Shown here: positions 1 through 9,159 of the stretch, piece by piece
Position numbering within the stretch: the first letter of the stretch is position 1
Layout: every line of letters starts with the position of its first letter
Source of the DNA: NVTR01 sp965237505
Lineage (GTDB): Bacteria > Pseudomonadota > Alphaproteobacteria > Rhodobacterales > Rhodobacteraceae
DNA: 64,000 bases
Direction: 5' to 3'
Assembly: GCA_965237505.1 (NCBI GenBank)
Contig: CBDEFR010000003.1
Span: forward strand, 124,001 to 188,000
The notes under the pieces: model-generated
The model's database searches: none
What the model saw: the letters and a program-made list of their open reading frames with translations, nothing else
Told to the model about the DNA's origin: nothing
Translations under genes and position numbers: made by a program

Positions 1-42
1 TTTTAGCGTTTTCAGCTGATCAAGGGTTGGGTGATTGAGCAT
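1..42 (-). CDS. istB: IstB helper ATPase of an IS21-family element, N-terminal fragment cut by the window start
   Basis: Read on the minus strand this begins ATG and translates to MLNHPTLDQLKTLK, the usual opening of IstB proteins (start LTxEKLxxL-like helix). It lies 13 bp downstream of the istA stop, as expected for the istA-istB order of IS21 elements. Only 14 codons lie in the window; the AAA+ ATPase domain would lie beyond base 1. Identification rests on position and the short N-terminus. Confidence 0.7.
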   Translation of the reverse strand, partial: MLNHPTLDQLKTLK

Positions 43-55
43 ATGTTTGTCCTCT

Positions 56-1585
56 TCAATGGAAGTACTCAGCGCCACGGATGTTGGGATGGGTGATCGC
101 AGGCTCGTCCGGGGCGCGGGTTCGAGGTTGGCGATCCAGACCATTCTTGAGAATGGAATGCAGAGATGAGTAGGAACGGGCGTTGATCTCGATTGCCCGT
201 GTGCAGGCGGTTTCCAGGCGATCCCGGCCAAAGGTCTTGGCCAGCCGCAAAATACCCATGCAGAACCGGTAGCCCGGTTCCGGATGACGGCGCTCACGCA
301 TGATAACCTCGACATAGGCTTCGGTGTTTGGGCCGATCCTGGCGGCCTGTCGGCGTATTCTTTCGGGCGTCCAATCTGTCCGGAACCGGTGGTTTGCTGG
401 CATGTGATCACGATGGGTGGAATGCTGGCGATTGCCGGATGTGCGCTGATGCGCCGCCACGCGTTGCCCTTTAAAATATACCTCAATTGTTCGCGCGGTG
501 ATCCTGGCCCACAGCTTTTGCTTCAACAGCTGATGCGGAACAGAGTAATAATGCCGTCCCACATCTATGTGGTAATCAAGGCCAACCCGGCATTCTTTCC
601 ATTCAGCGTAAACATAGGGCTCGACCGGCAAGGGCTTCAGAGCAGGCCTGTCCAGCGTCTTAAACAAATCCCGGCGGCTGGCCCCCAGATGCCGGGTCAC
701 TTTCCCATTCAACTGGTCCATTAAGGGTCGGATCTCAGCGTTCAACTCATCGAGACTGAAGAAGCGCTGATTGCGCAGACGTGCCAGAATCCAGCGTTCG
801 ACCAAGAGCACAGCCCCTTCGACCTTTGCCTTGTCTTTGGGCTTTCTTGGCCGGGCCGGAACAATGGCAGTATCGTAATGGACCGCCATATCCGCATAGG
901 TGCGGTTGATGGATGGTTCATAGAAACAGGCCTTGGTCACACCGGCCTTGAGATTGTCCGATACCACTTGCGCGGGCACCCCGCCGAAGAACCCAAAAGC
1001 CCGGACATGGCTGGATATCCAGTCGGGCAATGATTGCGTCCAGCTGGCTTCCACATAGGTGTAACTGGACGCCTCCAGCGTGGCGACAAATAGCTGCGCC
1101 GTCCTCACCTCGCCTGTCTGAGGGCAGACCACATCCATGGTCGCCCCGGCATAATCCACAAACAGACGCTCACCGGCAGGATGCCTTTGGCGCATCACCG
1201 GCGACAGCTTTCCCTCCCACCGTGTATAAAGTTCACAAAACCGGCTATAGCCATAACCGTCGGAATGGACGGCCCGGTACTCTTCCCAGAGCAGCGAAAG
1301 TGTCACGCCCTTCCGGCGCAACTCGCCATGCATAAAGGCCCAGTCTGGTTGCGGATAAGACCCGCATACATCGCCAGCCGTGCGGGGAAACAGCAGGCCT
1401 TCAATATCTCCATCGCTCAGATCTGCTGGCAAAGGCCACGACAGGCCAGCCACATCGGCGCGGCGCAAATAATCCGATACTGTCGCCCGCCCCAAAGACA
1501 GGCTCAGCGCCATCTGACGACCTGATAATCCATCCGCCCGAAGTCGCAGGGCTTCTCGTATCTTCCGCATTGGCAATCTCTTCAT
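56..1585 (-). CDS. istA: IS21-family transposase IstA
   Basis: A 509-residue protein with an N-terminal helix-turn-helix (about residues 15-45, KIREALRLRADGLSGRQMA...LGRATVSDYL) and an rve-type DDE core beginning near residue 130 (RLFVDYAG, then VSDNLKAGV, then KDKAKVEGAV for the third acidic residue). The order D-D-E and the length match IstA. It catalyses strand transfer of the element with IstB as helper. The start at 1585 (MKRLPMRKI) lies immediately before the HTH; upstream is the repeat-rich terminus. No frameshift or stop interrupts it, so it may be functional if the istB beyond the window is intact. Confidence 0.92.
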   Translation of the reverse strand: MKRLPMRKIREALRLRADGLSGRQMALSLSLGRATVSDYLRRADVAGLSWPLPADLSDGDIEGLLFPRTAGDVCGSYPQPDWAFMHGELRRKGVTLSLLWEEYRAVHSDGYGYSRFCELYTRWEGKLSPVMRQRHPAGERLFVDYAGATMDVVCPQTGEVRTAQLFVATLEASSYTYVEASWTQSLPDWISSHVRAFGFFGGVPAQVVSDNLKAGVTKACFYEPSINRTYADMAVHYDTAIVPARPRKPKDKAKVEGAVLLVERWILARLRNQRFFSLDELNAEIRPLMDQLNGKVTRHLGASRRDLFKTLDRPALKPLPVEPYVYAEWKECRVGLDYHIDVGRHYYSVPHQLLKQKLWARITARTIEVYFKGQRVAAHQRTSGNRQHSTHRDHMPANHRFRTDWTPERIRRQAARIGPNTEAYVEVIMRERRHPEPGYRFCMGILRLAKTFGRDRLETACTRAIEINARSYSSLHSILKNGLDRQPRTRAPDEPAITHPNIRGAEYFH

Positions 1586-1666
1586 TCGGCTCCCTCTCGT
1601 TCAAAAAGAACGGCAGGATAACCGCGTTAAGGATCGCCTCGTGGCAGCAATATCTCAGGTGAAAAC

Positions 1667-1757
1667 AGGGTGGCCGGATGCCCCGGAATCCCCGGCCGGA
1701 TCAAATCGGTATGGGTGGCCGGATGTTAGCGGAATCACTGGCCGGATCGCCCCGGAA
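1667..1757. repeat. Terminal multiple direct repeats of IS21 copy 0
   Basis: The motif GGCCGGAT occurs repeatedly at about 20-30 bp intervals, each followed by a variant of CCCCGGAATNCC or ATGTTAGCGGAATC. Short repeated blocks at the istA-proximal end are typical of IS21-family termini, where they bind the transposase. Spacers are not unique sequences, so this is not a CRISPR array. Confidence 0.65.
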
Positions 1758-1761
1758 TACG

Positions 1762-4217
1762 CATAATTGTCCGGGGTGACTTTCCAACTGCCTCTATCTC
1801 TTCGATTATGCCCACGGAATACATAAAGCCTTTGCTTGCCGATATTCTTGATGCGGGGTGCGAAGGAAAACTCCAGCAGATGGGTGAGGCCAAAGACGGC
1901 CTCATTATATCCGTGGGTATCGGTGGAATGGATATCGCTTTTGATGACGTCATTGTGCATAAGCCCGTCAATGACATAGGCGCTTTCGCGGTCAGCTGCG
2001 CTGATCATGAGCGAATGCCAGAGCAAATGCCGTTCATCGACGAAAGTGTAGGCTGAAACGCCTTGCCCTTGGCCGAAATATTTAAATGACCGGCTGGCGT
2101 GCAGGCTTTCGCCACGGACTTCGAATTTCTGACCATCACTTGCGGTATGCAGTTGGCTTTTTTCCTTGCGATAAAGATTGGGCAGTTCCATCGCATCCAT
2201 GGCTGCCAAAACAGCATCATTGGCCGCACGGATATTGTCGAGCGAGAAGCGCCAGTTCACGGTGTGCTCCAGTTCACCTTCGGTCACCTGTGACGAAATC
2301 CGGGCCATCTTGCGTACGCCAATTCCGCAACCCAGCCCCATAATCCCGGCGAGAAGCGCGGGGTGCGATGCAGTTTGCCGGACGTGAGTCTGTTGCCAAT
2401 GCTCGAAAGCCTTTAGCATGCCACAGTGGTTGTTGATGGTTTCCAGCACCTGCGCCAAAGGCAGATCATGGCGTTTGGGGAAGAGGTCTCCGAAGGGATC
2501 AGGTTCATCGGTTTCCATCGCCGGAATGGCAACATGAAACGTTCCATCTGCGCGGAATTTCAGGTGGGGATTGTCTGCTTCCCGCGCATTGGTGGCCTGA
2601 TACTGGGCATAAAGCGCTGCATCCAGCTTTTCCAAAACAGGGCCTGGATCGGCAAATTCCATGAGGCCCGCACGCTCGAGCAGATGATCTTTTTCCTGGG
2701 CCCAACGATCCTTGTCGATCAGGTAGGCGTCCATAGGCCGATATTTATAGGAGGGTGCAAGGTTCAGATCGCCTGATTTGATGGCATCGGTGACATGCTG
2801 GAACAAAACCACCTTGTAAAGAGACGGGCGGAACGTTCCATCATCACGGTTTAGTACGCCTCGTTCTTCAACCGAGAGAAATTTCATCGGCGCATGTTCT
2901 GTGATTGTGCCTTCTTTTTCTCTGAAGTGTGCAATGGCCGCCATCAAATGTCCGGCGCGGCCATGTGGCTCAAAGTTAAGGACTTTAAGAATGGGGTTCA
3001 TCCGATTTTGTAATCGCAGAGATCGCGCTTCCAGAATGTCACCAATCTCGGTCATGGGTGGTTTCTTCCAGATCAGCCTTCAGGCGGTCAAAGTCTTTAG
3101 TGTGTTCTCGATCCAACAGTGCCTGAATGGCCAGGACTTTCTGCGTATCTGAAAGATTGGCTGCGCTGGCGACGCAGCGGATTTCGTGGATCACGCCGAA
3201 TACGGAAACATCAAGGCCATCAATGATGATTTTGATCTGCTTCTGTTGAGCCTTGCGATTCTGTAAAAGCCGCTCTTTGTGTTCACAGGAGGCTGTGGTC
3301 TGGAAAGACGCCATAACGCTGAGCCACAGATCGATCAGGTTGTCCTGCGCCCGGAAAAACTGATGCGCGACGAAAGCGGCGGCATGGATGTAGCGGTCGG
3401 CTTCCGAACGTTGCTGAAGTTGAAACATCCGAGATTTCAATACACTGCCTGCAAAGTAACGAATGCCAACAGCCCCAAGATCGAGAACCGACAGGATGTA
3501 TTCAAGCTGCCCATAGAGCACCTCCAGTGTGTCAAAATCCGCAATGCTTTCTTTGATCCGTGTTGGTTTTGTCGATTGTGACAGTTTCTTGAGCAGGGTC
3601 AGGCGATAGCGGTTCTGTTCATCTGGCGCGGTGAACAGATCGTCTAACAAACCGCGTACTTCATCTCCCAGATGGGCATCCATCTGCGCAACAAGCTCCG
3701 CTTTGCGTTCGTGTAGGCCTGCACGGATCAGTTCGAACAGCGTTCCAGCCTTCGGAACCAGCACCCGACGCTGTATGAGAAAATCGACGCAGCGGTCAAA
3801 TATCAGCCGTGGTTTGAGATGTATCCGGGCCATCGTTGTGATCTCCGCACCCAACGCCGCTTCTGTTCTCGCATCAAAGGGAGAAAAGCCGTAAAATTTG
3901 AGAATGCGTTGTTGATGTCTTTGGCGCGTACGGTTTGGATAAGAATTGATTGTAGTGTCACGGTTGCCAAGCTGGTTGGCGACATAGGCGATATCTCTGG
4001 GTTCAAAATCTGTTAGCGCATAGAACCGCCGTGTTGCCTTGAAATATCCGCAGCTCACCAAAAAGCCGGCCCGATGGTCCGGGCTAGGCATGCTTTGCGC
4101 CGCTTCCAGCAAGGCTTTAGGAAATTCGAAGAACTTTTTCCGCTCACGATGGTCGAACAGGGGCGGCTTATCGAAAGCTTCCTGTTCACTTGGCGAGAGG
4201 ATGCGCATTCGGGGCAT
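1762..4217 (-). pseudogene. tnpA: Tn3-family transposase TnpA, frameshifted and 3'-truncated
   Basis: Two overlapping frames encode the protein. The first (4217 to 3039) carries the N-terminal DUF4158-type region (starting MPRMRILSPSEQEAFDKPP) and stops after HDRDW; the second (3055 to about 1762) opens MTEIGDILEARSL and carries the catalytic region, including GLGCGIGVRKMA, the HLLWHSLMISAADRES segment and DTHGYNEAVFGL. Together about 890 of the usual 970-1000 residues are present; the C-terminus with the final catalytic glutamate is lost to IS21 copy 0. I prefer the start at 4217 because GGAG precedes it at seven bases and the residues further upstream lie in the res region. The frame break near 3045 could in principle be a programmed shift, but no slippery run is visible, so inactivation is more likely. 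Confidence 0.82.
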
Positions 4218-4382
4218 GGGTGTTCTCCGATAAAAGTACCTATTCTGAAAACCATGGTTTTGGGAATAAGCATTCCTGTATCCCAAAAGATCGGTGACAC
4301 CCCCTGCCTTATATCCGTTTTCCTTGTTCTGAAATCGGTATTCTTTTAAGATGCAAGGAAAGCCATTTCGGAACAAAACATC
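4218..4382. other. Resolution site (res) between divergent tnpA and tnpR
   Basis: The 165-bp divergent intergenic region contains a near-perfect 28-bp palindrome at 4241-4268, centred on AAAACCATGGTTTT with arms TATTC and GAATA; this is the shape of a res subsite I, where the serine resolvase cuts. Further TATTC/GTATTC half-sites follow at about 4270-4290 and 4325-4350 and would be accessory subsites. It should also contain both promoters, so TnpR binding would repress both genes. Assigned from position and symmetry, not by comparison with a known res. Confidence 0.6.
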
Positions 4383-4988
4383 ATGCTTATCGGATATGCC
4401 CGCGTCTCGACCATAGATCAGAACCCCGCACTTCAGATGGATGCGCTCAAAACGGCCGGCTGCGATAAGGTTTTCACTGAAAAAGCCTCCGGTTCACACC
4501 GCGACCGGCCGCAACTTAAAGCGGCCCTCAACTATCTACGCGAAGGTGATACGCTTGTGGTTTGGAAACTCTCACGGTTGGCGCGATCCCTGACACAAGT
4601 CATTAAAACTGCAACAGATATCAATGATCGAGGCATCGCCCTCAAGGTGTTGACCCAAAATATTGATACCAGCACATCTGAGGGGCGGTTGTTCTTTCAT
4701 ATGACAGCAGCCTTTGATGAATTCCAACGAGAGCTGATCGTCGAAAACACCCGCGCTGGTCTAGCCGCTGCCAACAAACGCGGTCGCAGGGGCGGCCGCC
4801 CAAGGGCAATGAATGAACAAACCATCAAGCATGCTGAAGCGATGCTCAAAGACACAGAAAATTATCCATTCATCGGTGATGTCATCGACCAACTGAAAAT
4901 CGGTCGAACCGCTTTCTACAGATATTTCCCAACAGATCGCATCAAACAGCTCAGAAATGAGCACGAAACAAACCTTCAGACAGGCTAA
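4383..4988 (+). CDS. tnpR: Tn3-family resolvase, serine site-specific recombinase
   Basis: A 201-residue small serine recombinase. The resolvase catalytic domain opens LIGYARVSTIDQN, with the nucleophilic serine in YARVS at about residue 9, followed by the arginine cluster in WKLSRLARS around residues 61-69. The C-terminal ~50 residues form a Hin-type HTH ending TAFYRYFPTD. It resolves transposition cointegrates at the res site immediately upstream. It is divergent from tnpA. The frame is intact, so it could still act on res although its transposase is dead. Confidence 0.92.
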   Translation: MLIGYARVSTIDQNPALQMDALKTAGCDKVFTEKASGSHRDRPQLKAALNYLREGDTLVVWKLSRLARSLTQVIKTATDINDRGIALKVLTQNIDTSTSEGRLFFHMTAAFDEFQRELIVENTRAGLAAANKRGRRGGRPRAMNEQTIKHAEAMLKDTENYPFIGDVIDQLKIGRTAFYRYFPTDRIKQLRNEHETNLQTG

Positions 4989-5200
4989 AACCTATGTCGC
5001 CTCACGTACCTTTATGCAGACGGACCCTCTATGCCGGGCCACTCATGGAAGGACACGTTTCCAAGTCCGAGGGATTTGAGGATTGGATCGACACAGAGCG
5101 AAGAATATTCGAGAACGAAGCGCTCGGGGTGATGATCCGGCTGGCCCAGCATCAATTGAAGGCCTGAACCGCCCCTAGTTTACCGGAGGGTAAATCTCTA

Positions 5201-5208
5201 GGAAGATT
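5201..5208. repeat. 8-bp target duplication of IS1595 copy 1 (left; right copy at 6314-6321)
   Basis: GGAAGATT occurs directly outside both ends of the IS1595 element. Eight base pairs is the usual IS1595 duplication length, which shows a simple transposition into the IS3 leader between its left repeat and orfA. Confidence 0.9.
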
Positions 5209-6313
5209 CTTGCCTATCCGGTTAACGCCCATGACCGCTACATGTAGGGTGCCGCCACTCTCCCGAGTAAAGCTCGGCATAGGTTGGAGCAGAGGTGTCG
5301 CCCGCGATGCCGAGCAATGAGCGGAAGGCGTTGAACGGGTAGAACCGCCTGTTGAAGCGGAAGGTGAACTCGTTGAGGTAGGCTTGTAGGTGCTGGTGGC
5401 TAACGCCGTGGTGGATACCGATCAGCCACGTCTTCAGGTTGGCGAAAACCAGATGGATGATCGGCAGGTATTGCTCGGCAACCTCTGGATCACCACACTC
5501 GGCAACAGCGAAGTGCTCATAGCCGCGCTTACCGAGGCCAGCATAGCCGCTCCAATCGTCAGTAACGATCAGCGATCCCGGCGCGACGGTGCTCTCGACG
5601 AACCCACAGAGCGACTCGGCGCTACGGTCGAGCACGACGGCGAGCCGAACGCGTCCGGCATAGCGTCCGTCTTTCCGGTTGTCGAGCTTGGTGCCCGGCT
5701 TTCGATGACGCACCTCGATGGCACAGGAGACGGGAACCTTGTGGTGAACACCACGGCCTTCCCCACGCGTTCGCCCGCCAACCCAGGTTTCGTCCACCTC
5801 AACATGGTTCTTGGGCTGTCCACCGATCCTGTCTTGGTTGGGCCGCACCATGCCCGAGCGGAGCTTGTGGAGAATTTGAAAGGCCGTCTCGTAGCGCGAA
5901 AGACCAAGTTGCCGCTGAAACTGCACGGCGGACATGCCGGGCGTCTGACTGGCGACCAGATAAGCGGCCCAGAACCAGACGTTCAGCGGAGTGTGGCTAC
6001 GCTCCATCACTGTTCCCACCGTCAGCCCGGTGTTCTGGCGGCACTTGCGGCAGCGCAGGACGCCAGGGCGGTTTTCAAAGTGGAACGGCTCTCCCGCCGT
6101 GCCGCAGTGCGGGCAGGCAAAGCCGTCTCCCCAGCGGGCTTTCTCCAGGTAGGCGGCGCAGGCCGCATCATCGGGGAAAAGTCGCTGGAACTCGGGTAGC
6201 GAATGCCGGAATGGGAGATCGGCGCGGTCGAGAACATCCATGGCGCGCTCCCCTATATCCGGTTTGCGCCCATTCTAGCTCTAGTGGGTGTGGGTGTAAA
6301 CCGGATAGGCAAG
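5209..6313 (-). mobile_element. IS1595-family element, copy 1
   Basis: A 1105-bp element with inverted ends CTTGCCTATCCGGTT and AACCGGATAGGCAAG, a single transposase gene on the minus strand and a perfect 8-bp duplication. It sits in the IS3 leader just upstream of orfA. A second copy on the opposite strand lies at 57313-58420. Confidence 0.93.
5222..6241 (-). CDS. IS1595-family transposase
   Basis: A 339-residue transposase. The N-terminal zinc ribbon is visible (CPHCGTAG and CRKCRQNTG, about residues 43-67), followed by an ISXO2-like catalytic domain with VEVDETWVGG and VTDDWSGY supplying two aspartates; the third motif, FANLKTWLIG, has the asparagine that replaces glutamate in this family, and K follows in FRFNRR-type context. 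The ORF is intact and nearly identical to the copy at 57385-58407, which has one extra threonine codon after GGRT. Probably active. Confidence 0.93.
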   Translation of the reverse strand: MDVLDRADLPFRHSLPEFQRLFPDDAACAAYLEKARWGDGFACPHCGTAGEPFHFENRPGVLRCRKCRQNTGLTVGTVMERSHTPLNVWFWAAYLVASQTPGMSAVQFQRQLGLSRYETAFQILHKLRSGMVRPNQDRIGGQPKNHVEVDETWVGGRTRGEGRGVHHKVPVSCAIEVRHRKPGTKLDNRKDGRYAGRVRLAVVLDRSAESLCGFVESTVAPGSLIVTDDWSGYAGLGKRGYEHFAVAECGDPEVAEQYLPIIHLVFANLKTWLIGIHHGVSHQHLQAYLNEFTFRFNRRFYPFNAFRSLLGIAGDTSAPTYAELYSGEWRHPTCSGHGR

Positions 6314-6326
6314 GGAAGATTACCTT

Positions 6327-6681
6327 ATGGTACAAAAGAAAACATCAAAGAATTACCCAGCCGAGTTTCGTGCACGAGCAGTTAGATTGGTTGTGGATCA
6401 TCGCAGTGATTATGGTAGCGATAATGCTGCTTTTATAGCCATATCAGGAAAGCTGGGGTGTTCCCCGGACAGTTTACGTGTCTGGCATCGGCAAGCCGAA
6501 TGTGATGCAGGGGATCGCACAGGGCCGACGAGCGAAGAGAAGGCACGGATAAAATCCCTTGAGCATGAACCTGCCCCTTGAGCATGAAGTCCGTGAGCTT
6601 CGTCAAGCCAATGAGATCCTGAAGAAGGCGTCTGCATATTTTGCGCAGGCGGAGCTCGACCGCCCGTTTCGCAAATGGTGA
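6327..6681 (+). pseudogene. IS3-family OrfA (HTH protein), frameshifted by a 19-bp tandem duplication
   Basis: Starts MVQKKTSKNYPAEFRARAVR with the usual IS3 helix-turn-helix (about residues 10-55). At 6555-6593 the block CCCTTGAGCATGAACCTGC is followed by a near repeat, adding about 19 bp and shifting the frame: the first frame stops at 6581 after LEHEPAP, while the downstream frame reads LEHEVRELRQANEIL and continues through the leucine-zipper region to the TGA at 6679-6681, overlapping the orfB start. OrfA is needed for the OrfAB transposase, so this IS3 copy is probably inactive. Confidence 0.8.
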
Positions 6682-7580
6682 ATTTCATTGAAGATCATCG
6701 TGTTGATTTTGGGGTCGAGCCAATTTGCAAAGTACTGCCGATTGCCACGTCGACATATTACCACCGGATAGCGATTGCGCGTGATCCTGAACGAGCGTCC
6801 GATAGGGCCAAAAGTGATCAGGCCAATCGTAAAAACATTCAGAAGGCGTGGGAGGATAACCATTCAGTTTATGGCGCAAAGAAAGTTTGGCATGCGCTGT
6901 GCAGGCAGGGCAAGGATATTGCCCGTTGCACGGTAGAACGCCTTATGAAACAGATGGGAATACAAGGAGTTGTGCGTGGCAAGAAGGTCATAACCACCAA
7001 TCCTGACACGTCCCAAGCATGCCCAGACGACAAGGTTAATCGCGTATTCAAAGCCGATGCTCCGAACCAGCTTTGGGTTTCTGACTTTACCTACGTCTCA
7101 ACATGGGTGGGTATGATCTATGTGGCCTTTGTAATAGATGTCTTTGCCCGCAAAATCGTGGGCTGGCGGGTCTCAAGGTCCATGACAACGGAGTTTGTTC
7201 TGGATGCGCTTAATCAGGCCATCTGTCAGCGTTGCCCGATGGAGGCAGACAATCTCATCCACCATTCCGACCGTGGCAGTCAGTATCTTGCGATCCGATA
7301 TGCAGAACGGTTGGTTGAAGCGGGTATTGACCCTTCTGTTGGCAGCGTTGGTGACAGTTATGATAATGCGCTGGCCGAGTGTATTATTGGCTTATTCAAA
7401 ACTGAGGTTATTAACCACATCGGGCCGTGGCGTTCCATGGGTCAACTTGAGTGGGCAACGCTTAAATGGGTTGATTGGTTCAACAATGAACGCTTGCTCG
7501 AACCCATCGGATACATCACACCAGCCGAAGCGGAGGAAGCCTACTATGCAAACTTAAAAATGCTTGATAAAGTCGCTTAA
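6675..7580 (+). CDS. IS3-family OrfB, DDE integrase domain
   Basis: A 301-residue protein with the HTH_21 segment (NHSVYGAKKVWHAL, residues 57-72) and an rve core: first Asp in LWVSDFTYV, second in HHSDRGSQY, and Glu in SYDNALAECIIGLFK. In IS3 elements it is made as an OrfAB fusion by -1 frameshifting. Its frame is intact although orfA upstream is damaged, so it could serve only if another copy supplies OrfA. Confidence 0.93.
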   Translation: MVNFIEDHRVDFGVEPICKVLPIATSTYYHRIAIARDPERASDRAKSDQANRKNIQKAWEDNHSVYGAKKVWHALCRQGKDIARCTVERLMKQMGIQGVVRGKKVITTNPDTSQACPDDKVNRVFKADAPNQLWVSDFTYVSTWVGMIYVAFVIDVFARKIVGWRVSRSMTTEFVLDALNQAICQRCPMEADNLIHHSDRGSQYLAIRYAERLVEAGIDPSVGSVGDSYDNALAECIIGLFKTEVINHIGPWRSMGQLEWATLKWVDWFNNERLLEPIGYITPAEAEEAYYANLKMLDKVA

Positions 7581-9159
7581 CATTTGCTTAACATTTGAAC
7601 AAAACGCCCTCCAGTAAACTAGGGGCGGTTCAGCCGGGCATGCCGATCAGGCCAGCGAATGGGCCGAACGCGCCCTTCGCATCGATCCTTACCGAGAGGC
7701 CAGCAATATCCTGGTGATCGAAGCGCTTGCCAATTCCGGCGACCGGGCCGCGGCGGTCGCCAAATACCGGGATTACGAAACGCTGTTGGACGCAGACCTT
7801 GGGGTAATGCCCAATGGCCGGATGCGCGAGCTTGGGCAATCGTTGAAAACCGGCGAATACGCGGTTCCAAAGGTGCACCCCTGTGCGCCTGCGCCGGCTT
7901 CGGTGCTGTCTGACCTGTTCAGTGGCCGCGCAGCGGTGGCGGTCCTGCCGTTTCGCTGTCTGAGCAGCTTGCAAGATGATACATTTTTTGCCGACGGTAT
8001 TACCGAGGATGTGGTGAACGAGCTGGCCGCGTGGCGCTGGTTCCCGGTGATCGGGCGCTACACCACCGATCATTACCGCGATGCGCCCGACAGTGTGGAC
8101 GCGCTGGCACGTGAAACCGGCGCTCGCTATGTCATCGACGGCTCGATCCGGCACCGGGGATCGCGGTATCGGGTGACGGCCGAGTTGTGCGACGCCGCTT
8201 CCGGCCAACAGCTGTGGTCGCGGCATTTTGACGGCAAGGCGACGGATGTTTTTGCGGTTCAGGACCAGATCAGCGACGACATCGCCCGCCGGGTCGAGCC
8301 GGAAATCCGCCAAGCCGAGAGCAAGCGGCTGTATCGCAAGAAACCGGCGGAATTGTCGGTCTGGGAAATGCTGCACAAGGCGCGGGTCACCAAATTTCAA
8401 AGCGGCCATTCTTACGGCACCAACGACGACAACGCGAGCGCGATGGCGATGTTTCGCGACGCCGCGGCGCGCGATCCAAACTCCAGCGACGCGGTAAGCG
8501 GGATTGCCACGTGCCACTGGCATGACGCGATAAACAATTGGTCGCCGGACCCGGTGAAATCGGTCCAAAACGCCAGCCGCCGGGCCAAGGAAGCGGTGGC
8601 GCTGGACAGCACCAATTACGTGGCATTGGCTACGATTTCGATCGTTCATACGTTTGGCGAACACGATATACCCGCTGGCGAGGTCACCGCCCGCGAGGCG
8701 CTGGACATGAACCCGTCTGACATCGTGACCCGGCATTATCTGGTCTGCAGTCTGGAATTTGGCGGCAAGTTTGACGAGGCGGTCGAGCACTGCAATTACA
8801 TGATGGCACTGAACCCGCGCGCCCCGAGCCTGTCGGTTCTGCAAGGCGATCTGTCAACCTGCTTGCTGCTGAGCGGAAAACCGGCCGAGGCTGTTGAATA
8901 TTCGCGCAAGTCGATGGTTGCCGATCCGAGTTATGCCCGCGGGCGCCAGCGCCTTATCGCAGCATTGGTGGCGGCGGGCGAAATGTCAGAAGCAAAGGCC
9001 GAGCTTGAGATATTGCAGGCGGCGATGCCCGCGTTTGGGCTGGATTACGTCAGGCGAACCTATCCGTTTGTGCATGAAGAACACTTGAACGCCTATTTGC
9101 AGAATTTTGCAGAATTGGGGGTCGAATAGGGCTGGAAGCCGGTTGCCAGGGTCAGGGCC

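Larger units (their letters stand above)
1..1765 (-). mobile_element. IS21-family element (copy 0), cut by the window start, inserted into a Tn3 remnant
   Basis: Contains istA, the start of istB and a terminal region with several short direct repeats. It interrupts the 3' part of the Tn3 transposase gene; the junction is near 1760-1765, judged from where Tn3-like protein similarity gives way to the IS repeat pattern. The second end lies outside the window, so no target duplication can be checked. The IstA protein is clearly different from the three other IS21 elements in the window. Confidence 0.8.
1762..4990. mobile_element. Tn3-family transposon remnant (tnpA pseudogene, res site, tnpR)
   Basis: Divergent transposase and resolvase genes separated by a res-like region, the standard Tn3 module. 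The left part is removed by IS21 copy 0, taking the last ~100 codons of tnpA and the terminal inverted repeat. On the right it ends shortly after tnpR, where it abuts the truncated BTAD regulator gene; I could not pick out a 38-bp terminal repeat there, so the exact right end (somewhere in 4989-5015) is uncertain. Confidence 0.7.
5165..7632 (+). mobile_element. IS3-family element with a nested IS1595 element
   Basis: Terminal inverted repeats of about 25 bp are visible: TGAACCGCCCCTAGTTTACC at the left and its near-perfect complement ending GGGGCGGTTCA at the right. A 3-bp target duplication GCC flanks it (5162-5164 and 7633-7635), as expected for IS3. Without the IS1595 insertion (5209-6313 plus one 8-bp duplication) the element would be about 1355 bp, a normal length. 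It carries orfA (damaged) and orfB. Confidence 0.92.
4994..9129 (+). pseudogene. BTAD-domain / TolB-like / TPR transcriptional activator gene, N-terminally truncated and split by IS elements
   Basis: Bases 4994-5164 encode the middle of a bacterial transcriptional-activation (BTAD) domain (LYAGPLMEGH...FEDWIDTERR...LAQHQLKA). The frame resumes exactly after the IS3 element at 7633: removing 5165-7632 and one copy of the GCC target duplication joins LKA to GHADQASEWAERALRIDPYR, the second half of the BTAD. Next come a TolB-like domain (VAVLPFRCLSS, about 7936 onward) and C-terminal TPR-like repeats to the stop at 9129. Proteins of this kind usually carry an OmpR-type winged helix before the BTAD; that part is missing at the Tn3 junction, so the gene was probably already dead when the IS3 element arrived, or the two events came close together. 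Regulatory targets are unknown. An ATG at 4994 is in frame but is only the first available codon. Confidence 0.8.

Noticed and set aside
1667..1757. Regular short repeats that resemble a small CRISPR array
   Set aside because: Repeats are 8-12 bp with non-unique spacers and sit at an IS21 end; no cas genes are present.
3039..3055. A programmed frameshift between the two tnpA frames
   Set aside because: No slippery heptamer is visible at the overlap and Tn3 transposases are normally a single frame; an inactivating indel is simpler.
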